NCBI RefSeq assembly: GCF_963855985.1
Contig: NC_087092.1
Coordinates: 1,860,001-1,924,000, forward strand
Reading direction: 5' to 3'
Length of the DNA: 64,000 nucleotides
Source: Ostrinia nubilalis
Taxonomy: Eukaryota > Arthropoda > Insecta > Lepidoptera > Crambidae
Each line of letters begins with the position of its first letter. Position 1 is the stretch's first letter. The position numbers and the translations under genes were made by a program. The notes below the pieces were generated by a model. It was given only the letters and a program-made list of their open reading frames with translations. It had not been told where the DNA came from and did no database searches. Positions 15,501-25,600 of the stretch are shown one piece after another.

Positions 15501-17007
15501 CCTGGCAACCCTATGTGGAAGGCACAATATCAACAGCAAAACTGGCAAAAATTATATCGGACATCATCAAAAAATTAAAAGAAATCGGATTTGTGGTTCT
15601 AACAACAGTTTGTGATCAGGGATCTACAAATATAGGAGCTCTTAACATGTTAAAAAGAAACTGTGGACAAGGCATAGATAGCAACTTTTTCGTAAATAAT
15701 GACAAAATTTTTATAATCTATGACATCCCTCACTTGTTCAAATCATTACGAAACAATTTCTTTAAAAGTGGAAATATGTCTTTCGATGGAAAAATTGCAC
15801 AATGGAGGCATTTGGTAGTTGCAGAAGAACACAACAGAAATTTTTTAAATTTTAAAAAACTGAATAGTACCATTGTAAATCCAACATTCAAAACTAAGAT
15901 GAGGGTGAAGTATGCTGCGCATGCTCTGAGTAATACCGTGGCAGCTATTTTTTTGATTGTACAAATGGTCCATCATCTTTAAATGACGTAAAGAAAGGGA
16001 TCCGGGAAAATGTTTCCACATCAAGTAATCACATTGAGTCTTGGACCTTTTATACTGATAAGTTAAAAACCATAAAATTTATAACAGCAGAAAACACGAT
16101 ACTAAAAAATGTTAAATGCGTAAAGGGATATCAAATATCTATCAAATCCTTAAACGATATTTGGGAAAAGTTAAAGAATGAAGGGTTTAAATATATGAAC
16201 CTTAGACAGTTTAACCAAGACTCTCTGGAAAACTTATTTGGAATCATTAGGCAACACAGTGTAACCAATAGAAATCCCACTATCACGCACTTTACTGCAG
16301 CGCTTAAAACAAGCATGGTTACTGGGCTGAAAGTGCCTCATAGCAGAAGTGCTAATTGTGAAGCAGACAACAATAAACATATGCTGGAATATAAAGACAT
16401 TTTAAAAACTAATTTAAAAGCAACAGAAATAAAAATTAATGTTCAAGATTCCACAGACACTGAATTTTATCCTGTGTTGTCTATCCCGGACCCTGAAAAC
16501 TTAGAACAGCCCATTGAAAATTTGTGTAGCCTTGAAAACCAACCAGTAGTATATGTAAGCGGGTATTTAGCTGCCAAACTATTACAGAACAGTTCTTGTT
16601 TAATTTGTGAAGAGTGTTTGAGCGTGAAAACTCCTGTTGACAATGATTTGTATGCATATATATCTCTTCGCGAATGGTGGCATGATAAAAAAAGTCTCGT
16701 TTATCCAACAATTCAATTATGTACCACCGTAAATGAAGCTAAACAATTTTATCATGACCATATTGCCGACCAGATATATATGGAAAATGTTGGAAAATTC
16801 ATTTTCTTAATGTTGAGTACAAATTGTAATTTTAGTTGGTTTAAATGTCAACAACATAATAAAGAAATTTATGATAAGATGTTTAAAATATTAAGTTACC
16901 TTTTTCTAAGAAAAAGTTGTAAAATCATTAATGACAGCTTCATAAAAAGTGAAAACAATTTTGCTGACAAAAGTAAAAAAGCACAGCAACAAAGCATTGA
17001 AAAGTAA
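12507..17007 (+). pseudogene. THAP-domain P-element transposase, copy A, broken
   Basis: Exons are 12507-12607, 12842-13086, 13308-13361, 13772-13924, 14400-14486 and 14604-17007. The N terminus is a THAP zinc finger: CVIC, then CRMW, then CGGHF and the C-terminal PTL (IPTL), a C2CH DNA-binding fold used by P-element transposases and THAP9. The catalytic half follows, with LIFDEMALKK and TTVCDQGSTN blocks typical of P/THAP9 RNase H-like domains. Two lesions break it. A 319-bp MITE at 15195-15513 inserts a stop, and a deletion of about 76 bases near 15955 shifts the frame before TNGPSSLND. The C-terminal part (to 17007) is otherwise open. It should make no full transposase, but an N-terminal THAP protein is conceivable. 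Confidence 0.9.
15195..15513. mobile_element. 319-bp hAT-type MITE inside transposase copy A
   Basis: The terminal repeats read TAGGGTTGCCAGG at the left and CCTGGCAACCCTA at the right. An exact 8-bp target duplication TGTGGAAG lies at 15187-15194 and 15514-15521, as for hAT transposons. The interior repeats AAGCCGGACA or GGCCGGACA about eight times in both orientations. No coding capacity is seen. It is absent from copy B, whose matching region is deleted. Confidence 0.95.
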
Positions 17008-17410
17008 TCTTGAGGCTGAGGTTCGATCAGCTGATAAGAAAATTAAAGATGTTTATAGATAAAAATCCTATTTTTTCTTAGAAAAAGTTGTGAAAATAAA
17101 AGTTTACAAAATTATCATTTCTGTACTTTGTTATAATATTCAATAATTCCTCATGCCTACAACTGCTATGTCATGTTCAATACTTATTGTAATATACCTA
17201 TTTTATTTCGAAATAAATAATTTACTTTACAAAACTTCGTTTTACTTACACATAATATAAAATAAAAATAGCATTAAAATATTGAAAGTTCCTATACTAG
17301 ATATCGATATACAATTACAACCCTAGCAAAGTATCGATAATCGATAAGTTATTACGAACGTCACTAATACTGTCAGAAAATAATGCATTATGTTGGTAGC
17401 TCCGCCTGTA

Positions 17411-17519
17411 GTTTGTGCGGTTGGTAAAGATTTGCGGGTCGTTCTCTAAAATGCATATGTGTGCGTGAGCTCAAAAAATATCTATGGAGTGCCGTCTCTT
17501 ACTCTTTTATGCTCTTTGG
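17411..17519 (-). repeat. Inverted copy of RpL10 upstream segment between P elements
   Basis: Reverse complement of 11753-11861. On one side it is bounded by TAGTTTGTGC and on the other by GCACAAACTA, forming the loop of the 10-kb palindrome. RpL10 coding sequence is not included. Confidence 0.92.
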
Positions 17520-17526
17520 CACAAAC

Positions 17527-20500
17527 TACGGGCGGAGCTACCAACATAATGCCTTATTTTCTGACAGTATTAGTGACGTTCGTAATAACTTATCGATTAT
17601 CGATACTTTGCTAGGGTTGTAATTGCATATCGATATCTAGTATAGGAACCTTCAATATTTTAATGATTACTATTTTTATTTTATACTATGTGTAAGTAAA
17701 ACGAAGTTTTGTAACGTAAATTATTTATTTCGAAATAAAATAGGTATATTACAATAAGTATTGAACATTTACAAGCAGTTGTAGGCATGAGGAATTATTG
17801 AAAATTATAACAAAGTACAGAAATGATAATTTTGTAAACTTTTATTTTCACAACTTTTTCTAAGAAAAAATAGGATTTTTATTTATAAACATCTTTAATT
17901 TTCTTATCAGCTGATCGAACCTCAGCCTCAAGATTACTTTTCAATGCTTTGTTGCTGTGCTTTTTTACTTTTGTCAGCAAAATTGTTTTCACTTTTTATG
18001 AAGCTGTCATTAATGATTTTACAACTTTTTCTTAGAAAAAGGTAACTTAATATTTTAAACATCTTATCATAAATTTCTTTATTATGTTGTTGACATTTAA
18101 ACCAACTAAAATTACAATTTGTACTCAACATTAAGAAAATGAATTTTCCAACATTTTCCATATATATCTGGTCGGCAATATGGTCATGATAAAATTGTTT
18201 AGCTTCATTTACGGTGGTACATAATTGAATTGTTGGATAAACGAGACTTTTTTTATCATGCCACCATTCGCGAAGAGATATATATGCATACAAATCATTG
18301 TCAACAGGAGTTTTCACGCTCAAACACTCTTCACAAATTAAACAAGAACTGTTCTGTAATAGTTTGGCAGCTAAATACCCGCTTACATATACTACTGGTT
18401 GGTTTTCAAGGCTACACAAATTTTCAATGGGCTGTTCTAAGTTTTCAGGGTCCGGGATAGACAACACAGGATAAAATTCAGTGTCTGTGGAATCTTGAAC
18501 ATTAATTTTTATTTCTGTTGTTTTTAAATTAGTTTTTAAAATGTCTTTATATTCCAGCATATGTTTATTGTTGTCTGCTTCACAATTAGCACTTCTGCTA
18601 TGAGGCACTTTCAGCCCAGTAACCATGCTTGTTTTAAGCGCTGCAGTAAAGTGCGTGATAGTGGGATTTCTATTGCTTACACTGTGTTGCCTAATGATTC
18701 CAAATAAGTTTTCCAGAGAGTCTTGGTTAAACTGTCTAAGGTTCATATATTTAAACCCTTCATTCTTTAACTTTTCCCAAATATCGTTTAAGGATTTGAT
18801 AGATATTTGATATCCCTTTACGCATTTAACATTTTTTTGTATCGTGTTTTCTGCTGTTATAAATTTTATGGTTTTTAACTTATCAGTATAAAAGGTCCAA
18901 GACTCAATGTGATTACTTGATGTGGAAACATTTTCCCGGATCCCTTTCTTTACGTCATTTAAAGATGATGGACCATTTGTACAATCAAATAGTTTATCTA
19001 ACTGTTCAATCACAAATGCTGTATCATTGCAATCAGAAACTTCTTTCCATGCCATCATTTTTAAAATAGCTGCCACGGTATTACTCAGAGCATGCGCAGC
19101 ATACTTCACCCTCATCTTAGTTTTGAATGTTGGATTTACAATGGTACTATTCAGTTTTTTAATATTTAAAAAATTTCTGTTGTGTTCTTCTGCAACTACC
19201 TTCGCTATATTCCTTATTGTTTTTTTTTGCATTTTGTAACTGTCGCCAAAGCCTCTTCTCTTTAATTGTAAATGTTGATGAAGTGTCTGTAATAAAAACA
19301 TTTCCATTAGTAAAAAAAAACAACATTAAAGCAAATTGAATTGAATATTGGTTTATTAATCAGCAATTTTACTTAGTTTTTTAAATTAGGTATGTTTTAT
19401 CTTACCTTTCATTTCAATGTTTTTCTTAGGTCTTTTATAACTGTGGACTAATATTTCTGCCTGTGCATCTTGATGGCAAATGTTTTTATCATCTGAAATA
19501 TTATAAATATGCAAATTAGTTTAAAATTTATTTTGTTGTTTTATGAAACATATTATTTCCAAATCAATCAATCATTATCAAGTTTTAAAAAAATGCAAAG
19601 ACAGGATAATGATAGCTCTTCTCATAAAATATGAAGCGTGGGCCCACCTTCAATAACAATGACATAATATTAAATTAAAGGCATTTAGAGGTTTTAATGT
19701 TCTGCATTCTGGATGCGGTCTGCGGGTATGTCAAGACAATCTGTAAGTGGTCGTGATAAGGCAATCAGTCACGTGTGCTTTGCGTTCTTTGTTCGTATCC
19801 GCACGGTCAAATCGCATTAATATAAAATGTACAGAAACCTAGAATGTTGTACATATAAGTTCATTTTGACCTGACTGCAGACTGCAGAACGCATCCAGGG
19901 TGGCATTCTTTAGTTTGAGGGAAGGCATATTTTAGAAGGTAAATAATTAGTTTGTACACTTACCATGAGTAATGGGTTTATAGGTCATATGTTCTGGTGC
20001 ATTGGAAGTAGAAGGAAGAGGTTCAAAAGTTGTTTTCGCAGAAATACCAGAATCTGGTATATCCACAGCTCCCAAACATGTTGAATTTAGTTGTTTGGTT
20101 GTAGTTGTAAGGGGAACTGAAAGCAGATAATGAAATGTGAATTGGGTAATAAAATGTCATGTTCTTACCCAACTTTAGGGTACAATCAGTCTAGTACATG
20201 TCTTGCTCACATTAAAAATTACTAGCTTATAAATATTATTAAACTAGCTGACCTGGCTAATTAATGTAGATTGCCTAAAATTTTTCAAATTGGTCCGGTA
20301 CTTTTTTTGAAGAATTTGTATTACACAAATTACTAAAGTCCCTCTAACTCAACACACATTCTAAGCTAAATTGTGTTACGAGTGGGTTTACTACAATATT
20401 CAAGCTGTGGGGTTCTAACCCGCACTTTAGGCTATCTTGGCTCGAGTTACGGAGCCGATCAAATACAAACAAACAATTAAATATTTCCTTTTTATATTAT

Positions 20501-22032
20501 TAGTATAATTTTAGATAAACATACCTCGTTCAACTGGATTTGACTTCTTTGGAATGCAATATGAATGATCATAAAGAACTGTAACAAAGTATAGATATAA
20601 TTAATAATTGAAATTATATATTATTTATTGATAAGCATACAACACATGTTTGTGGTTACAAAGAAAGAACCTTGTTAAATTGCATTCGGTTGGTTTGTTT
20701 TGGAAACCAAAGAAAATTAATTAAGACATCTAAATAATTCAGAAAAATTGATAGATAGTAAATTAAATTTAAAAAAAATAATTGAAGTCATCATCATACC
20801 TGTCTTGAGGTTTTCTTTATTGGAGTCTTTTACATGAAGAGGAAACTCTGTCAAAACTTCATCTGGCAAGATGGGATTGCTCAATTCCAGTGTTGGAATA
20901 GCTGAGTTCTTCAGCCGAGTTCCTTTGGCATTGAAGGATTCAGGAGTGAAGTGCCCACCACAAACAAACTTCAGTTGGTGTAACTTTTCAATAGGTACAT
21001 ATGCTAAGTCTTCTAAGCCAGCATTTTTAACCCACATTCGACAACTGAAATAAGAAATACCTATTAGAAAAGAAAAAGAATAACAAACTGAAATTTATTC
21101 ATCAACTAATTTCTTTTAGTATTGTTATGCAATTCATTTGCAGAGTACGAAACAAAATACTGAAATTAAAAATTGGTTATGGTTATTTACTGTATGATTA
21201 AAAATATTAATCCCAGCCTTTAAGTTTACACAATCAGTAAAATTATCTTGTAATAAATGAGTGTTATTAGAAACTCACCGGTCAGAATCCAGAGGAAACC
21301 TACTCAAAAGTAAGGGTGATCCACCACGACTTCGCCTCTTATTACAAATAACGCACTTCTTGTTGTTTCTACTCTCCATTATCAGTAGAAGCCTAAAATG
21401 AAATAGGTATTAATTAAACAAAGCCTATAATTTCTCTCCAACCAGTGTCAATGCCCTGGTTCATGCATTTACCAGTTTTGAAAGTACATTTACATTTTCA
21501 TCACATAGGGTTGTTTTTAATGAAAAATAGATTTGTAATAGATGTAATATTTCAAGTAAGTAGATAACATACCCATTAAACAGAAAAGTAAATAAGAGTT
21601 TAAACTTCTGTAGAAGTTGAAACACAGCTTATTTAAAAGAGTCTCTATCTCACAAAAAACATAACACTGAACAGCAAACTTTATCATGCCCGATACGGAG
21701 GAACTTAATCAACTCAACGTAAACGACAGAAAAGTTTATTTACAGTAATATTGCACCAAATCTGAGAAAATAACTTCACACGAATCAATTCGCCGGTTAA
21801 AAACTCAAACTCAATTGACAGACATTTTTTTTCATTTGTCAAACTAACAATACTACGAATACTACCAACATAAGGACACTAACAATTATTTTTAGTATGG
21901 TGGTATTGATCCGCGGGTTCCCCTGCTATAGTAAAATCAATCCAAAATGCACTTTATTGCTTAAAGGATAAGGTTGTATATCAATTGCTACATATAGAGA
22001 CTAGTTTTTGTATGAGAAGTGTCTACCCACTG
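17527..22032 (-). mobile_element. P-like (THAP) DNA transposon, copy B, inverted
   Basis: The minus-strand counterpart of copy A, nearly identical across exons, introns and both ends; it ends at 22032 with GTCTACCCACTG. It lacks copy A positions 14690-15814 (1,125 bases) and keeps the roughly 76 bases missing from copy A. The next bases, CACTGAC (22033-22039), also occur at 11747-11753, next to the RpL10 segment. Confidence 0.9.
17934..21379 (-). pseudogene. THAP P-element transposase, copy B, internally deleted
   Basis: The first five exons match copy A (first exon 21279-21379, start ATG at 21379), with an intact THAP finger. The sixth exon, 17934-19286, has lost 375 codons' worth of copy A sequence (266 codons once the MITE and its duplication are discounted). 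The junction joins IAK to VVAEEH, removing the front of the catalytic domain. An A-run at 19220-19228 is nine long against eight in copy A, shifting the frame just before the deletion. The rest is open to the stop at 17934. If translated it would make a short THAP protein with a novel tail. This recalls the internally deleted repressor P elements of Drosophila, but that is analogy only. Confidence 0.88.
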
Positions 22033-22633
22033 CACTGACACAAGTGTTTGACATTTTTATTTTTTAAAACTGCAAATTTACGTACTTGTGCTTTGTATAT
22101 TACTACTAAAAAATGCTACGTCTATAAACCAGACACAGGCATGAATCATGAATGTGACCATGACGACCATGACCATCACTGAGCAAAATATCACTTCGTT
22201 TTGACCATCACCATGTTTTAATAATGTGTAAGACATTGTAATGTATTGTGCTATTGTTATTTATTTTGCTCGGAGATGGTGCTCGGAGCACCAACCGAAA
22301 TCATAAAATACCAATAAAAGCAACTTAAAACTTTTTGTATCCTCGTCAAATGAAATGACTCTTGTAAAGCTTTTTTGTACAATGACTTTGCGCAACTATA
22401 CACGAAAAACCAACACTTATCGATATTTCAATTGATTAAGTAGCATCACTATTCACATGTGCACACTTCATTCGCCTTTGCTAGAGATCTATAAAAAAAA
22501 TAATAGAGATTGTCACTGTCAGTGTCAAATCTGCTTGTCAATTCAGATTTTGTCTGTGTGTTGTGTTTGCTTGTAAATTAATTTGCAAATTTCCCCAAAA
22601 TATTCCAGATTTGTGGTGGAAATTAAAGAAGTG
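22033..22633. promoter_or_regulatory. MGRN1 upstream region
   Basis: About 600 AT-rich bases between the inverted P elements and the MGRN1 start. They must hold the MGRN1 promoter and 5' UTR. A TATCGAT site occurs near 22430. No gene or clear repeat is seen. Without the P elements this spacer and the RpL10 upstream region would be one short divergent promoter region. Confidence 0.5.
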
Positions 22634-25600
22634 ATGGGTGCCTTGACCAGCAGACAAAATGCTGGAGTAGAAGAAGCAGACGTGGTCTCTAATCACGCGT
22701 ACAAGTATCCTCCAAGATCGGGTTAGTATCTTTTTCTATTGGTAATTTTCCCTTCTTCGTGTTAAGTTATTTACTTACTTTGCTACTTATATTCATTATT
22801 AGTGAAGGTTAATGTATATGTTACGGTTAATGTGATAAATTGAAAATTATTAATAATAACCGGTTATTATGAATAATTACCGACAGTCGCGGTAAAAGTG
22901 ATAAATGAATCACATTTAACAGTGATTATTTAATCATTCAAGCTTAGTACTAACAAATTTCATAAAAGAGAACAACATCTTGTGTACGTGCTCGTGTACA
23001 GCCAAACTTTTGAACGTTTTGATATCATAATATTAATATAAATTGGCATAATGAGTTTGAAGTGTTTCTTGCATAATATTACTTTTCCATGATGCCTATA
23101 ACATAATGTTTTGATTTAAAGTGAAAAATAGGTTAAGGTGCGGCGGGGGTGGCCCTTGGGCCACCCCTAAGCCGCCTATTTAGTTTTATACACACATAAA
23201 TGACCTCATATTAATCACATTTACCAAATCATGCGGTAATTATTCACAATAACCGGCGATTATTCATAATTTTCACATTTATCACTTTGACCGTAACATA
23301 TATAAACATTTGTTTGCATAGATATTACCATTAGTGGCATGTTGATTAAGTTTCCTCTTTTGTTAAAAAGATCCTTTTTTACAATTCCCTGTCCCACCCA
23401 CTGTCTTTTAGGTAAATTTATATGATGAATATGACCCACTTGCCGAAGTTGACTTAGCTGAAGCTTAGCTTTTTGTAGACTAATGTGAATTGGATGATAA
23501 TGATATAAAACAGCTGGTTAGTTAGAATATGAAGATGCATTACAGTAAAACCTGGCCATTAGCAGTGATAATTGAGGCGTCTAGTTTCAAATCCCGCTAA
23601 AACGATTTTGATAAGATTTCGAGAAATTGAAAAAAACCGCTTATCCATATAGCTTTGGCCTTAGGCAAAAAAAAATATGATACGAATTATTATTGTCATC
23701 TGGCAATACTAACAGTAATTGCTATATATCTTTAAATTAAATATAATTTGAATTATAATGAAAACTATTTTCATTTTGGCGTATTTTGTTACGAACATTC
23801 GGTTTTAATGGGATTTGAAACGGACATGTTGTATTTTAGCGGGATTTGATAAGAGCAAATTATGAAGCAACCACGTTATAAAAAAATCTCCATACTGATT
23901 TCGCAGTCACGTGACCAAAATACCGTGCTACCATTGGTCAATCAACTTTTAGAGGGTTTTGAAAGAAACGGACGGCGTTTTAGCGGAGTTTGTAACACAA
24001 ACCTAATTTTAAGTGCTAGTTTAGTAGTCTTTTAGTGTATTTTGATCGAAAATGATTGAACAGTATGATGAGAAAATTGCAGTAGCATCATTTAGAGATA
24101 TAAACAGAAATTAGTTGCAGGAGCGTTTTAGCGGGTTTTGAAACTAGACGACTCAATTCTGTTTTCTTAAATAATTGTTTTAAGCTGTGAAAATTCCTTT
24201 TCAGACATAAAATATTTAATAAATACTGTTTCATTCTAAAAGGTGCTGCTAATAAGGTTTGCCTTATTGTTAATAATATAGTTGTTTGTTTACAAGCAGG
24301 GAATTATTTTGGAAGTCATTTCATTATGGGCGGTGAAAGATTTGATACTCCTCAACCTGAGGCTTACTTATTTGGAGAAAATGCTGATCTCAACTTTCTT
24401 GGCAGCAGACCTACTCCAGTAAGTAAACAGGAATGTACAATATACACTTAATAACATTATCTAATCATACTAACATATAAAAATTTTTTTTTTCAATGTT
24501 TACAGTTCCCATATCCACCACCTCAGTCCAATGAGCCCACAAAAACGTTGAAGAGTTCAATCAACATCCGGAAAGAATCTCTTAGATTTGTTCGTTGTCC
24601 TGAACCAGTGGGTAAGATAGCCGACTCAAATAAAATTGGAGATGGGCCATTGAAGTCCTTGGATAATCATGGGAAGGGGACATACTACAACATTGAATTT
24701 ACATTTGACTGCGATGCAAGATGTGCTATAACTATATTCTATTTTTGCACCGAAGAAGTGACCCCAGCTGGTGTTGTGTAAGTTTTGATTTCATTAATTA
24801 AGTTGTAATAATTACCATTCTTCAGATTTTTATTTTTCTTTGTAGTTACTACCCTCGCGATCCGTCCATGACGTCCCAGACATACCACTACAAGAAGGGA
24901 GCCAACCAGCAGTTCTGCCAAATTTCCCATGTGTTTGATCCCTCGAAGTATCCAGAGGAGGACCTCTCATACAATGCAGATAGGGAAATAATCCCCATTG
25001 CCATTTACTGTGTTGTTGATGAAGGACAAGATGGTAAGTGTTCATAAAAAACCTTTGTTTAGATCTTATTTTCTTTAATTTTTATAACATAGAATTTTGC
25101 AAAAAGAATAACTGCCCTTCTCTTATGAACTTAAACTAACTTACCTTATCTTGTTACAATTTGTTGAATGTGAATCTCATTCTTATAGAAATTCGCCAAT
25201 CTCATACCACCATAGCAGTGGTGGAGAAGCACTCTGACGGCACTTATGTGTTGAAGGCCTTGAAACAGAAACTTTTTGTGGACGGTCTGTGTTACTTGCT
25301 TCAGGAAATCTATGGAATCGAAAACAAGAATCTTGACAGTAAGGTATAATATCCTCATTTATAAGCAGGTATGACTCAATTTAATCATCTTGCTAGGTAA
25401 AGGTACCATTCGAAGCTGCACAGCAGGAAACGTATCGTACGACGCAGCTGGTTTCTGTATTTCTATGAAATTACTCTAACAAAACTCTAAATTCTATTAA
25501 CATTGGTGTGCATGAACATATTTAATTTTGTTTGTATTGGACTGGGTGTTTTCTATGTATAATAAGTATGTATTTACAAAAAAAAAGTATTTAAGTATGT

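Larger units (their letters stand above)
11862..17410 (+). mobile_element. P-like (THAP) DNA transposon, copy A
   Basis: The element starts CAGTGGGTAGACACTTC and ends near GGTAGCTCCGCCTG(TA). The ends share only a short imperfect inverted similarity. Inside is a six-exon THAP-type transposase gene (12507-17007). The 3' end region has clustered ATCGAT sites (17299-17357). It is the left arm of a large inverted repeat whose right arm is 17527-22032. Relative to copy B it contains about 1.1 kb more transposase sequence, which includes a 319-bp hAT-type MITE, but lacks about 76 bases near 15955. GCACAAAC flanks its left end and the inverted GTTTGTGC follows its right end. Confidence 0.88.

Noticed and set aside
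11862..22032. Assembly duplication of one P element in reverse
   Set aside because: The arms differ by a 319-bp MITE, a deletion of over 1 kb, a loss of about 76 bases and many single bases, so they are separate copies or haplotypes. Long reads are still needed.
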